From: CAYRLW01 sp964425215
GTDB lineage: Bacteria; Spirochaetota; Spirochaetia; Treponematales; Breznakiellaceae
NCBI GenBank assembly: GCA_964425215.1
Contig: CAYRLW010000006.1
Location: 41,751-105,750 of the forward strand
DNA: 64,000 nt
Direction: 5' to 3'
The notes under the pieces were generated by a model. It saw only the letters and a list, made by a program, of their open reading frames with translations, did no database searches and was not told the origin of the DNA. The position numbers and the translations under genes were made by a program. Positions 1-8,671 of the stretch are shown piece by piece. The number at the start of each line of letters is the position of its first letter. Positions within the stretch are counted from its first letter, which is position 1.

Positions 1-1
1 T

Positions 2-331
2 AAAAAGCTGTCCGAAGAAAACGCCCTGTTACGGGGAAAGTTGGACGACTATCGTAATAGGATTGACGAGCTCGAGGTACTCATTCGAAGTTTTAAAGAA
101 GATCAGGGACGTATCGAGGCGGGAATTATTTCCGCCTTGGATCGTTTAAATCAATTTGAGGACGCCATGGAACGGGAAATCATCGTTCCAAGCCAGGACA
201 GGCCCAACGCCGCCGGGATGGTAACGGAGGATCCACCGTCGGTTCCCCCTCACGGTAGCCCGGAAAAACTCGAAGACGATAGTAAGCCCCCAGAAGGTCC
301 CTCCACAGGCTCGGAGTTGGATATTTTTTAG
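2..331 (+). CDS. Coiled-coil protein upstream of zapA, 5'-truncated
   Basis: The reading frame is open from the first bases of the window, so the start lies outside it. The visible 109 residues begin with a heptad-like stretch (leucines at KLSEEN, ALLRGKL, IDELEVLI) that predicts a coiled coil, followed by an acidic, proline-rich tail that ends in LDIF. It lies 8 nt upstream of zapA on the same strand and is probably translated with it. A short coiled-coil protein next to zapA could be a division accessory factor of the ZapB type, but I see no diagnostic sequence, so the function is inference from position. Confidence 0.6.
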   Translation, partial: KKLSEENALLRGKLDDYRNRIDELEVLIRSFKEDQGRIEAGIISALDRLNQFEDAMEREIIVPSQDRPNAAGMVTEDPPSVPPHGSPEKLEDDSKPPEGPSTGSELDIF

Positions 332-339
332 GAGTACCT

Positions 340-669
340 ATGCCGAAGGGTGGACTTCGCATTGATATCCTCGGCACGAGTTTTACCATCGCCGCCGACG
401 AGCCGGCGGCATATCTGGAATCCCTATTAGCAAAATATGCCTCCGCCGTTGAATCCGCCCGACGGGCCACCGGTTTAACCGATCCCTTAAAATTATCTAT
501 CGTGGCGGGAATTTTGTTAAGCGACGAAGTGGAACAATGTAAAAAAGATACCAAGAACCTATTAAAACCCAACGCGTCCGGTTCGGAGGATAAAAACGCC
601 GAGGCAGAACGGCTGACCCTCGATCTCATCGCCCGAATTGATGAAGCCCTCGGCTTGACGAAACATTAA
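340..669 (+). CDS. zapA: Cell division protein ZapA-like
   Basis: A 109-residue protein of the usual ZapA length. The N-terminus (LRIDILGTSFTIAADE, residues 6-21) matches the ZapA opening, where a short beta strand is followed by the ADE motif. The DPLKLSIVAGILLSDE segment (about 48-63) matches the conserved helix, and a helical C-terminus follows. ZapA binds FtsZ at midcell and promotes bundling of its filaments. The ATG at 340 follows an AGGAG site at 330-334 that overlaps the stop of the upstream coiled-coil gene, which suggests translational coupling. The family assignment is good; the FtsZ partnership is family knowledge. Confidence 0.8.
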   Translation: MPKGGLRIDILGTSFTIAADEPAAYLESLLAKYASAVESARRATGLTDPLKLSIVAGILLSDEVEQCKKDTKNLLKPNASGSEDKNAEAERLTLDLIARIDEALGLTKH

Positions 670-688
670 ATCACCGGTAGTACCGTCT

Positions 689-1921
689 ATGGACCAGATA
701 TTTAAATTAGAAAACCAAGTTCAGCATTACCCCTGGGGTTCCCCAACATGGATTCCCGATTTAATGGGGGTACCGAACCCCCATGCGGAGCCGTGGGCCG
801 AATTGTGGATGGGGATCCATCCCAACGCGCCCTCCGCCGTACGGAACGCCGAAAGCGGGACCCGGTTTCTGTTAGGGGATTTGATTCAGCGGGATCGGAC
901 CTTTTTTTTAGGGTCCTCGGTAAGCTCGACCTTTGGGTCCCTACCCTTCCTGTTTAAATTGCTCGCCGCCCAGCGGCCCCTTTCAATCCAAGCCCACCCA
1001 ACCTTGGAACAGGCTCGTTTGGGCTGGGAACGGGAAAATCAACGGGGCATACCCCTATCATCGGAACAGAGAAACTACAAGGATCCAAATCATAAACCCG
1101 AAATTATCTGCGCCCTTGAACCTTTTAGGGCCCTTTGCGGCTTTAGAAAGCCAGATCAGATCGGTAAATTGTTAGATATCCTCGGGGCCCCAACGCTGAA
1201 GGGTCCCCGTTTAGCCCTGGAAAGGGGGTCCGAAACCGAGGCTCTCCGCTTTTTTTTACAGAGCCTTTTAAACCTTTCGGAATCCGATAAAGCGGGGCTG
1301 ACCGATTGGATTGAAAGGCTGGATAAAAACCTTCAAAACCCTCACGGGGGAGGGCCATGGAAAGAATATCAGCGGGAAGGGGAGCTCATGGTCAAGCTGG
1401 CTCGCCAGTACCCCTCGGATCCTTCGGTTATCGCGCCCCTATATCTAAACCTTATCGATTTAAAGCCCCTTCAGGCCCTGTACTTACCGGCGGGCCAGCT
1501 CCACGGGTACGTAGAAGGGTTTGGAGTTGAGTTGATGGCCAATTCGGACAACGTCCTCCGGGGAGGGTTGACATCCAAATACGTGGATGTTCCGGAACTG
1601 CTTTCCATCCTCGATTTTTCTCCCCTTACACCTTCAATTTTAGAAGTTCCATCGACGGTGGGAGCCCTGGTTTCCTATCCTACGGCGGTACGGGAATTTT
1701 CTCTCCATGTGGTTCGCGGAAACGGTAAGCCCATCTTTCTAGAGTCGGGGGAACCCCGTATTCTGGTGCTCACCCAGGGGAATATGAAGATTCTAGACGG
1801 GACGGGAAAAACCACGGCCCTTGGGCGAGGAGAAAGCGTTTTTATCGCCGCAGGGGCCACAAACATCCAACTGTCCGGTACCTTTACCGCCTTCGTGGCC
1901 TCCGTTGGGAAGTTTCTGTGA
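689..1921 (+). CDS. manA: Mannose-6-phosphate isomerase, class I
   Basis: A 410-residue type I phosphomannose isomerase, which interconverts mannose-6-phosphate and fructose-6-phosphate with a zinc cofactor. Visible signatures are PWAELWMG (about 35-42), the QAHP zinc-site segment (about 101-104), the family block YKDPNHKPEIICAL (about 128-141) and PAGQLHGY near 267, which carries another metal ligand. Length and order of blocks fit the family. It is followed by a cupin-like C-terminal part. Its stop codon overlaps the GTG start of the next gene by 4 nt, so the two are probably one transcript. The enzyme would feed mannose into glycolysis or supply mannose-6-phosphate for glycans. Confidence 0.92.
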   Translation: MDQIFKLENQVQHYPWGSPTWIPDLMGVPNPHAEPWAELWMGIHPNAPSAVRNAESGTRFLLGDLIQRDRTFFLGSSVSSTFGSLPFLFKLLAAQRPLSIQAHPTLEQARLGWERENQRGIPLSSEQRNYKDPNHKPEIICALEPFRALCGFRKPDQIGKLLDILGAPTLKGPRLALERGSETEALRFFLQSLLNLSESDKAGLTDWIERLDKNLQNPHGGGPWKEYQREGELMVKLARQYPSDPSVIAPLYLNLIDLKPLQALYLPAGQLHGYVEGFGVELMANSDNVLRGGLTSKYVDVPELLSILDFSPLTPSILEVPSTVGALVSYPTAVREFSLHVVRGNGKPIFLESGEPRILVLTQGNMKILDGTGKTTALGRGESVFIAAGATNIQLSGTFTAFVASVGKFL

Positions 1922-2436
1922 AAATTTTAGTGGATTCGGATTCCTGTCCCCGGCCCGCGCGGGAATCCGTGGTCCGGGCTAGTAAAAGAACGGGAATTAC
2001 GGCGATTTTTGCCGCCAACCGACCTATTCCGGGTATAGAGGGCCCCACCGTACGAATGGAACTGTGTCCCCCCGGCGAAGGGGCCGCCGACGACCGGATC
2101 GTGGAATTGGCTGAACAAGGGGATTTGGTGGTTACCCGGGACATACCCCTGGCGGCCCGGTTGGTAGAGCGGTCGATCCGGGTAATCGATGACCGGGGTA
2201 CCGTGTACACCAGAGAAAACATACGGGAACGGTTATCCCTACGGGATTTTATGGTCGGCCTAGCGGACAGTGGCCTGGGGGCGCCGAGGATTAACACCTA
2301 CGGGAACCGGGAACTCAAGGCCTTCGCTGACGGGTTCGATAGGGAGTTGACCAAATTGATGCGGGAAGCCCGGGAAACGCGGGCCCAACCGGCTGGGGCT
2401 ACTCCTGTTCCGGATACAGCTCCCGAATCTGTTTGA
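1918..2436 (+). CDS. YaiI/YqxD family protein (DUF188)
   Basis: A 172-residue member of the YaiI/YqxD family. It opens with MKILVDSDSCPRPARE, where conserved aspartates head a PIN-like nuclease fold. It then has an EGAADDRIVELAEQGDLVVTRD block and the RGTVYTRENIRERLSLRDFM block typical of the family. The GTG start at 1918 overlaps the manA stop (GTGA), so translation is likely coupled. The C-terminal end overlaps the convergent HD-GYP gene by 38 nt. The biochemical role of this family is unsettled; nuclease activity is only suggested by the fold. Confidence 0.85.
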   Translation: MKILVDSDSCPRPARESVVRASKRTGITAIFAANRPIPGIEGPTVRMELCPPGEGAADDRIVELAEQGDLVVTRDIPLAARLVERSIRVIDDRGTVYTRENIRERLSLRDFMVGLADSGLGAPRINTYGNRELKAFADGFDRELTKLMREARETRAQPAGATPVPDTAPESV

Positions 2437-3625
2437 TGCTCGGAAGGATTTCAAAAAACACTTCCACCATTTCGGGATCGAATTTTATACCCGACATTTT
2501 CCGAATTTCATCGTACACGTCCTGTTCGCTCCAGGCTTGCTTATAAACCCGTTTAGACGAAAGGGCGTCAAAAACATCCGCCACCGCCACGATACGCCCT
2601 CCCAGGGGGATTTCTTCCATTTTCCGTCCCAAAACCTTGCCTTGAGCATCGGTTTTTAGGGGTTTCCCGGTCATCACATCGATCCAGCCGGGATACCCGG
2701 AGCCGTCCCAATTTTCGTGGTGCGTCAGGGCCACATCGGCGGCGATGGTATCCAAAGGAGATTGGGGATCGTCGAACAACCGGGCCCCAAAGTACGTGTG
2801 GGCCTGCATAATCGCGTACTCTTCAGGGGTAAAACGGGCGGGCTTTTTTAGGATCAGATCAGAGATTGCTACCTTCCCCACGTCGTGAAGCATGGCGGCG
2901 ATTTTTAGGGTATCCCGGGTCTTTTCCCGCTCCACGTCGTTCATCCTATGACGGTAGGCCCAACGGTCGAAAATTTCCACCGCGTACCCCGCGACCCGAT
3001 TGACGTGGGCCCCCGTTTCCTTAGGATCCCGGAGTTCGGACATTTTGATCATCCTTAAAATCATCGCCCGGGTCATATACGCCCGCTGGAGGGCCACCGT
3101 GGCGTTGGCCGCAAAATGACTGATAAGGAGTTCGTCTTCCTTGGTAAAGGCCACGGTTCCGCCGTCGGGAGAACGAGCGTTGATTACCTGAATAACCCCT
3201 AACAAACGGCCTTCCGCGGTTTTCAAAGGAACCGTAAGGGTAGAGGTAGTCTTATAACCGGAAATTCGATCGTAGGAGGTACTAAAAGAGTAGGGCATAT
3301 CCTGGGGAATATTGTACACATCGCTCACGTTAACGATTTTTTTAGTCAACGCGCAGTACCCCGAAATGGTTTTTTCGTTGATGGGAACAGAAAAAACCGA
3401 GTAGATTAATTTTTGTCCCGGGGGTAATTCTTTTTGTTTTGTATCGTTTTGAGCGTATTTTATAACCAGGCGGTCTTCTTCTTTAACGTAAATGGACCCC
3501 GCATCCGCCCGGACGACCTTTCGGGCTTCTAAAAGAATCCGTTCCAAAAGGAGGTCTAAGTCTTGAATTTGATTCAATTCCGAATCGATTCTAATTATCG
3601 ACCGTAGATCCGTTCTCTTTGCCAT
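2399..3625 (-). CDS. GAF/HD-GYP cyclic-di-GMP phosphodiesterase
   Basis: A 408-residue cytoplasmic protein with an N-terminal GAF sensor (about 20-180) and a complete HD-GYP domain (about 190-400). The HD pair is at 247-248 (LHDVGK), and the defining HHENWDGSGYPG block is at 302-313. Family members hydrolyse cyclic di-GMP using a di- or trimetal centre; all the usual ligands appear present. The GAF domain may bind a small ligand and tune the activity. There is no receiver domain, so it is not a classic RpfG-type response regulator. The gene stands alone on the minus strand, and its 3' end overlaps the 3' end of the convergent DUF188 gene. Confidence 0.88.
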   Translation of the reverse strand: MAKRTDLRSIIRIDSELNQIQDLDLLLERILLEARKVVRADAGSIYVKEEDRLVIKYAQNDTKQKELPPGQKLIYSVFSVPINEKTISGYCALTKKIVNVSDVYNIPQDMPYSFSTSYDRISGYKTTSTLTVPLKTAEGRLLGVIQVINARSPDGGTVAFTKEDELLISHFAANATVALQRAYMTRAMILRMIKMSELRDPKETGAHVNRVAGYAVEIFDRWAYRHRMNDVEREKTRDTLKIAAMLHDVGKVAISDLILKKPARFTPEEYAIMQAHTYFGARLFDDPQSPLDTIAADVALTHHENWDGSGYPGWIDVMTGKPLKTDAQGKVLGRKMEEIPLGGRIVAVADVFDALSSKRVYKQAWSEQDVYDEIRKMSGIKFDPEMVEVFFEILPSIKQIRELYPEQE

Positions 3626-3654
3626 CGATCCTCCCCAGAATTATACACCCTACC

Positions 3655-3933
3655 CTATTCTTTTCGACCGGTACACTTGATTACATGATACCCAAATTGA
3701 GTTTGTACCACGTCGCTTATGGAGCCGGGAGAAAGCCGCTTTACCGCCGATTCGAAGGGGGCGACCATTTTTCCCGGGCCAAACCACCCTAAATCACCCC
3801 CCGACGATTTGGAGGGACAGGTAGAGTACTCCCGGGCTAGGGATTCAAAATTAGCGCCCTGTTTAATTCGTTTTAACAGTTCCGTAGCAAGGGACTTATC
3901 TTTGACTAAAATATGACTAGCTCGCCATTCCAT
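3655..3933 (-). CDS. Parvulin-type peptidyl-prolyl isomerase, single domain
   Basis: A 92-residue stand-alone parvulin. It opens with ASHILVKDKSLA, has the loop SKSSGGDLGWFGPGKMVAPFESAV and ends with VQTQFGYHVIKCTG. These are the conserved blocks of PpiC-type rotamases, including the GDLG and FGYHVI motifs. There is no signal peptide or membrane anchor, so it should act in the cytoplasm. A longer frame starts at 3951, but an AAGGAGG site lies just upstream of the ATG at 3933, and this start gives the compact domain. It catalyses proline cis-trans isomerisation. It is about 30 nt from the HD-GYP gene on the same strand. Confidence 0.88.
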   Translation of the reverse strand: MEWRASHILVKDKSLATELLKRIKQGANFESLAREYSTCPSKSSGGDLGWFGPGKMVAPFESAVKRLSPGSISDVVQTQFGYHVIKCTGRKE

Positions 3934-4001
3934 ACCAACCTCCTTGTGCATACCCCTTTGGTGCTATACTATTCTTATACTATACTGAAAAAAAACGCAA
4001 A

Positions 4002-4074
4002 GGGGGTTAAAATCCGTTAGGATTAACCTGATAGGGTTACCCGATGGGGTTAAAAACCTATGCGGTTAAAACCT
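4002..4074. repeat. Cluster of GGGTTA-type short repeats
   Basis: Five related words (GGGTTAAAATCC, GGATTAACC, GGGTTACCC, GGGGTTAAAAACC, CGGTTAAAACC) are packed into about 70 bp between the parvulin gene and the divergent membrane protein gene. Some are inverted relative to others, so small hairpins are possible. It could be a regulator-binding cluster or simple slippage; the sequence alone does not decide. Confidence 0.45.
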
Positions 4075-4126
4075 TAAAATCCTACGTTTTTTCGGAACCC
4101 TTATCCTCCCTTTAAAGGAATTGACC

Positions 4127-4624
4127 ATGACCGTTCGTCGTTTTTTTGGGAACCTTTTCATCTTTTTTGGGATATTAAATTTTATAGATTTTATGTCACC
4201 CCGGCCCATACCGACGGTAGGCGTCTCGGCTATCCTCGGGGGGATATTTTTTGTTTTAGCGGGCCTGTATTTCCGCTCAAATCCCCAGGGGGGAAGCAAA
4301 TTCCCCTGGCTCTCCCTGGGACGACTAGTGGGAGGTCAAGGGAAGACTTCCTCGAATACGGAAACTAGGGGAAACGGAGAGGTAAAGCTAAAACCGGGGG
4401 ATCCGCTTTTATCGGTCCGGGTACTGCGGTTGGCGTCGGAAAAAAAGGGGCGCCTAACCGTCGCCCAAACGGCCATTGCGTTAAACGTACCCCTGGATCA
4501 GGTAGAAGGGGCCTTGGACGAGTGCGTGAAAAGGGGAAGCGCCTCCATGGAGGTGAACCCCCAAACGGGCCTGACCACCTACTGTTTCCCCGAGTTTCTG
4601 GATACCCAGAAAAAAGACGAATAG
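4127..4624 (+). CDS. Small membrane protein with winged-helix-like C-terminus
   Basis: A 165-residue protein not assigned to a named family. The N-terminus has two probable membrane helices (about 6-24 and 29-48), then a glycine/serine-rich linker (about 55-85). The C-terminal part has a helical pattern (RVLRLASEKKGRLTVAQTAIALNVPLDQVEGALDECVKRG) that resembles a small winged-helix module. The ATG at 4127 is preferred over a TTG at 4121 because the AAAGGA site at about 4114-4119 is correctly spaced only for the ATG. It may be a membrane-tethered regulator, but no target is visible. It converges on lpdA. Confidence 0.7.
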   Translation: MTVRRFFGNLFIFFGILNFIDFMSPRPIPTVGVSAILGGIFFVLAGLYFRSNPQGGSKFPWLSLGRLVGGQGKTSSNTETRGNGEVKLKPGDPLLSVRVLRLASEKKGRLTVAQTAIALNVPLDQVEGALDECVKRGSASMEVNPQTGLTTYCFPEFLDTQKKDE

Positions 4625-4650
4625 GGGATACCGCAAGGTGGCCCGGGGTA

Positions 4651-6084
4651 TTACACGTGAATCGCCCGGTCTTGGGATGCCAAGGACGCTTCTTTTATAA
4701 TTTCAGAAAAGGTCGGATGGGCGTGGACCGTGTCTATTATCTCATCCACCGTCAGTTCTCCCTGGGCGGCGACTAAAAGTTCGTGGATCAATTCGGTCGC
4801 TTCGGCGCCCACGGCGCTGGCGCCGAGGATTTCCCCGGTTTCGGGATCCGAAAGAATCTTTATAAAACCTTCGGACCGTTCCACCGCTACGGCCTTTCCT
4901 ATGGCGCGGAAGGGGAAACGACCTACCTTGTAAGGCCGTTTTTGCTCCGTCAGTGAGGCCTCTTTAAGGCCAAAGGAAGCTACCTGGGGCTCACAGTACA
5001 CCGCCTGGGGAATGTACCGGGGATCCAGCCGTTTTTTCACGGGATTAGGCCCCTTTCCTAGAATAGCGGCGACCCGTTCGGCCACTAACTCCGCCTGGGC
5101 GGAAGCCACGTGAGCCAACTGGGCCTCCCCCGCCACCAGGTCCCCCACGGCGTACACCGACGAGACTGAGGTTTCGTAATAGTCCCCCACCACCACGTAC
5201 CCCCGATCGAGCCGAACGCCCAGGGCTTCCAATCCTAAACCGGAGGTCCGGGGAAGGCGTCCCGCGGATACGAGTATTTTTTCCACAGCCAAGGCTTCCC
5301 CAGGCTCCTCCCCTTCGGCTGATACCAGGGAAAAACGCAGGTCCCCCGTGGAACCCTTTGTAAGCCCTTGGGCCTTCTTGCGGGTATAAAAAACCACGCC
5401 CCTTTTTTCCATAACCGTTTGGATAAATTGCGATACCTCCGGATCCTCCATAGGAAGGATCCGATCCATCAGTTCGATCACCTGAACCTGTACACCGAAG
5501 GAGCTCAAGATGTAAGCAAACTCTATGCCTATGGCCCCGCCGCCAATGATTGCCATGGATTTTGGCAGGCTCTTCATCATGAGAGCCCCGGTGGAAGAAA
5601 GGATCCGATCCTCGTTGAATTCAAAACCGGTCATGGGCCGGGGCATGGAACCGGTGGCGATGACCAGGGCCGAAGCGCCAAGGTGGCGGATCGTATCGTC
5701 GGCGACAGAACGTACCTTCACGCGGTGAGCCCCCTCCACCGTGGCTTCGCCGTTGATATAATCGACCTTATTCTTTTTTAAAAGGAAAGAAACCCCCTTG
5801 GAAAGGGTATCCGCCGCGGAACGGGAAGAGGCCTGCACCCGTTCGTAATCGAATTCGGTCAAATCGGCCTTTACGCCGAAGGCCCGTAATTGTTCCAGGG
5901 TTCTAAATTGGGTTGCCCGGTCGATAAGGGCTTTGGAGGGGATACAGCCGATGTTTAGACAAACGCCCCCGGCTTTATCCTTTTCTATTACCGCCGTCGA
6001 AAGGCCCAACTGACGGGCCCGGATAGCCCCCACGTAACCTGCGGGACCGGCTCCAATAAAAATAATATCGTAATCGTAGCTCAT
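4651..6084 (-). CDS. lpdA: Dihydrolipoyl dehydrogenase (E3)
   Basis: A 477-residue flavoprotein that reoxidises dihydrolipoyl groups of the pyruvate dehydrogenase complex with NAD+. Visible are the FAD-binding GAGPAG near residue 11, the redox-active disulfide CLNIGC (about 42-47), the second dinucleotide motif GGGAIGIEFA near 180, and the C-terminal HAHPTFSE with the catalytic base of the partner subunit. Length is typical. It is the last gene of the pdh operon and is separated from pdhC by a 147-nt spacer holding three hairpins. An AAAGGA site precedes the ATG. Confidence 0.95.
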   Translation of the reverse strand: MSYDYDIIFIGAGPAGYVGAIRARQLGLSTAVIEKDKAGGVCLNIGCIPSKALIDRATQFRTLEQLRAFGVKADLTEFDYERVQASSRSAADTLSKGVSFLLKKNKVDYINGEATVEGAHRVKVRSVADDTIRHLGASALVIATGSMPRPMTGFEFNEDRILSSTGALMMKSLPKSMAIIGGGAIGIEFAYILSSFGVQVQVIELMDRILPMEDPEVSQFIQTVMEKRGVVFYTRKKAQGLTKGSTGDLRFSLVSAEGEEPGEALAVEKILVSAGRLPRTSGLGLEALGVRLDRGYVVVGDYYETSVSSVYAVGDLVAGEAQLAHVASAQAELVAERVAAILGKGPNPVKKRLDPRYIPQAVYCEPQVASFGLKEASLTEQKRPYKVGRFPFRAIGKAVAVERSEGFIKILSDPETGEILGASAVGAEATELIHELLVAAQGELTVDEIIDTVHAHPTFSEIIKEASLASQDRAIHV

Positions 6085-6105
6085 ACCGTTTTCCTTTAAT
6101 CCTTG

Positions 6106-6208
6106 AGTCCACTCTAAAAACCAGTTGTTTTTCGAGTGGACTTAAGTTATTCCTTACAGGAATAACGTTTTCATAGGAACAAATCTAAAAGCTGAAGTTT
6201 TTAGATTT
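6106..6208. repeat. Three consecutive hairpins between pdhC and lpdA
   Basis: The spacer holds three inverted repeats: 6106-6142 (arms AGTCCACTC/GAGTGGACT around an A/T-rich centre), 6146-6166 (perfect 8-bp arms GTTATTCC/GGAATAAC) and 6181-6208 (perfect 10-bp arms AAATCTAAAA/TTTTAGATTT). All would be transcribed in the pdh mRNA. They may set the level of lpdA relative to upstream genes or protect mRNA ends. The first resembles the hairpin at 47722-47756. Confidence 0.7.
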
Positions 6209-6231
6209 GACTCATCCTTCCCTTTTTTTGT

Positions 6232-7668
6232 CTACAGAAGACCCCAAGCGGGTTCTTCGAAATATTTCTTTACATCCCCCATAAATTGGGCTCCCTGGGC
6301 ACCGTCAATGGTCCTATGATCGCAAGAGAGGGTGACCCTTACCATGGATCGGATGACCACCCTATCGGTTCCATTGGGTCTGGAACGGACCACCGGCTCT
6401 TTTACCGTGGCACCCACAGCCAAAATGGCCGATCCGGGGGGGTTGATAATGGCGGTAAACTCCTCTACCCCCCAGGCTCCCAGGTTGGAAATGGTAAAGG
6501 TGGCCCCTTCGTAATCCTGGGGGGTCAGGGTTCCGGACCGCGCTTTGGCGATAAGTCGGCGCAAATCCCCCTCGATATCCTCCAGCCCCCGGTGGTAACA
6601 ATCCCGGACCACCGGAGCTACCAGGCCTTCGGGAAGGGCCACCGCCAGGGCAATATCCACGGAGGAATGATACACCAGGGCCGATTCTCCCCAGCTGACG
6701 TTGATATGGGGGTTTTTACCGATGGCCATGGCAGAAAGTTTGATAAACAGGGCGTTTAAAGAAATTTTAGAGTCCTCCGATCGACCCTGGTTAATCAAGT
6801 TTCGGAAAGCTAAAAGCCGGTCCATGTCTATGGCCGAACGGAGATAAAAATGTGGGGCCTCCCGCATGGATTCGCTTAAACGCCGGGCGCTTACGGCTTT
6901 GAAGCGGGAAAGGGGAACGCTCCGGTCCTCTAACCGGACTGTACCGGTCTGGCTCTTTACCTGGGGGCTGGCCCCTTGGGAGAGTTTTCCCTGTTCCCAA
7001 GCCCCATAGGGCGCTCCCACGGCATTTTTCTGGGACAAGAGAGCCTCCACATCCCGTTTGACCACCCGGCCGTGGGGCCCCGTCCCCCTCAGTCCCCGAA
7101 TATCGATACCCGAAGCTTTGGCAATCTGCCGGGCTAAGGGGGAAGAGGGAGGGAAGCCGGGGGGAAAAATCGGTACGGGGCCCTCAGGCGCTTCGGATTC
7201 TTTTGCAAAACCGCGATCGGCTACCGGGTTTGTCCCTGGGTTGGAGACAGGTATCACCGGGGGAACCGGGCCTGGGGAAGCAGAACCCGGGGGCACCGGG
7301 GCGCTTGCATCCGCCTTGGGGGGTACCGGAGCCAAGGTCGCCGATACGGGGGGTAGCTCTAGCTTCGCTGGAGGGGCCGCTGGGTTGGTTTTACCCGGCA
7401 GGGAACCCAAGAGTTTGGAAAAATCCTCTCCCTTTTGACCGATGATTGCGATCGGTTGGCCCACCTGAACGGTGGAACCCGGCGGAACCAGAATTTTTAA
7501 AAGGGTTCCGTTGCTCGATGCCTCGTAATCCATCACCGCCTTATCGGTTTCTACCTCCGCCAAAACGGCTCCGTTTTTTACAGAACCTCCTTCTTCTATT
7601 TTCCAAGCCGCTATGGTCCCTTCGGTCATGGTGGGAGATAGGGCTAACATGGGTACCAATTCGGCCAT
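6232..7668 (-). CDS. pdhC: Pyruvate dehydrogenase E2, dihydrolipoamide acetyltransferase
   Basis: A 478-residue E2 core subunit with one N-terminal lipoyl domain (about 1-78, lipoyl lysine at K43 in EVETDKAVMDY), a long Ala/Pro-rich linker, a peripheral subunit-binding domain (about 175-215, PLARQIAKASGIDIRGL) and a catalytic acetyltransferase domain whose active site is the DHRTIDG motif near 450. It transfers the acetyl group from E1 to CoA. The ATG at 7668 has an AAGGAG site. A longer frame to 7785 would run back into pdhB and adds no lipoyl sequence, so I reject it. It begins 1 nt after the pdhB stop. Confidence 0.94.
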   Translation of the reverse strand: MAELVPMLALSPTMTEGTIAAWKIEEGGSVKNGAVLAEVETDKAVMDYEASSNGTLLKILVPPGSTVQVGQPIAIIGQKGEDFSKLLGSLPGKTNPAAPPAKLELPPVSATLAPVPPKADASAPVPPGSASPGPVPPVIPVSNPGTNPVADRGFAKESEAPEGPVPIFPPGFPPSSPLARQIAKASGIDIRGLRGTGPHGRVVKRDVEALLSQKNAVGAPYGAWEQGKLSQGASPQVKSQTGTVRLEDRSVPLSRFKAVSARRLSESMREAPHFYLRSAIDMDRLLAFRNLINQGRSEDSKISLNALFIKLSAMAIGKNPHINVSWGESALVYHSSVDIALAVALPEGLVAPVVRDCYHRGLEDIEGDLRRLIAKARSGTLTPQDYEGATFTISNLGAWGVEEFTAIINPPGSAILAVGATVKEPVVRSRPNGTDRVVIRSMVRVTLSCDHRTIDGAQGAQFMGDVKKYFEEPAWGLL

Positions 7669-7669
7669 A

Positions 7670-8668
7670 TTACGCTCCTTTTGAACTATCTTGAATGTAG
7701 AGGGCCCGTTTTGCCGCCCTAAGAATCTTATCAACGCTGGGCTGGGCCGCCAACTCAAGGCTATGATTGTAGGGCATGGGGACATCTTCCGAGGCCACCA
7801 ATTCTACCGGAGCGTCCAGCCGGTCAAAACAATCCCGGGATATCCGGTAGGCCACGTCGCTACCCACGCTAGCCTGGGGCCACGCCTCGTCCACCACCAC
7901 CGCCCGGTTGGTCTTGGTTACCGAAGCGATGATGGTTTCCATGTCCAGGGGCCGCAGGGTCCTAAGATCGATAACCTCCGCCTGAACGCCCAATTTTTCC
8001 AGCTCCCCGGCGGCTTCCAAACAGAGTTTTACGGGCTTGGAAAAACTGATAAGGGTGATATCCGTCCCCGGGCGCCGGATATCGGCCTTCCCCAGGGGAA
8101 CCAAAAACTCCGTATCCGCTACCTCACCGGTCCAACCGTACATCAGCTCGGCCTCTAAAAAAACCACCGGATCGTCGTCCCGGATGGAACTCTTTAAAAG
8201 TCCGTAGGCGTCCGAGGGATTCGACGGCGCCACCACCTTGAGTCCTGGAACGTGGGCCCAATAGGAGGCGAAGGATTGGGAGTGCTGGGCCCCCAGGTAT
8301 TCCGCAGGTCCGTTAGGCCCCCGAAATACAATGGGCATTTTAAAACGCCCCCCGGACATGTAGCGCATTTTGGCGGCGTTGTTTACCACCTGATCCAACG
8401 CTAAAAGGGCAAAATTGTGGGTCATCCATTCGATAACGGGACGCAGACCCGCCTGGGCGGCCCCAACGCCGAGTCCCGTAAATCCCAACTCGGTGATCGG
8501 GGTATCCACCACCCGTTGGGGACCGTATTTAGCTAAAAGTCCTTTAGAGACCTTGTAAGCCCCATCGTATTCGGCCACCTCTTCTCCCATCAAGAAAACG
8601 GAAGGATCCCGGGCCATTTCTTCGTCCAACGCCCTGTTTAGGGCCTCTCTAACCGTGATTACGGCCAT
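7670..8668 (-). CDS. pdhB: Pyruvate dehydrogenase E1 component, beta subunit
   Basis: A 332-residue transketolase-like beta subunit of the thiamine diphosphate-dependent E1. It opens with ITVREALNRALDEEMARD, followed by MGEEVAEYDGAYKVSKGL, RVVDTPITELGFTGLGVGAA and EWMTHNFALLALDQVVN, all standard for E1-beta. The C-terminal domain carries VVDEAWPQASVGSDVAY. With PdhA it decarboxylates pyruvate and acetylates the E2 lipoyl group. A pyruvate rather than branched-chain substrate is inferred from the complete pdh gene set. It is 3 nt downstream of pdhA. Confidence 0.94.
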   Translation of the reverse strand: MAVITVREALNRALDEEMARDPSVFLMGEEVAEYDGAYKVSKGLLAKYGPQRVVDTPITELGFTGLGVGAAQAGLRPVIEWMTHNFALLALDQVVNNAAKMRYMSGGRFKMPIVFRGPNGPAEYLGAQHSQSFASYWAHVPGLKVVAPSNPSDAYGLLKSSIRDDDPVVFLEAELMYGWTGEVADTEFLVPLGKADIRRPGTDITLISFSKPVKLCLEAAGELEKLGVQAEVIDLRTLRPLDMETIIASVTKTNRAVVVDEAWPQASVGSDVAYRISRDCFDRLDAPVELVASEDVPMPYNHSLELAAQPSVDKILRAAKRALYIQDSSKGA

Positions 8669-8671
8669 AAC

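Noticed and set aside
7669..7785. N-terminal extension of pdhC
   Set aside because: It overlaps the end of pdhB and does not resemble a lipoyl domain; the ATG at 7668 has a good ribosome site.
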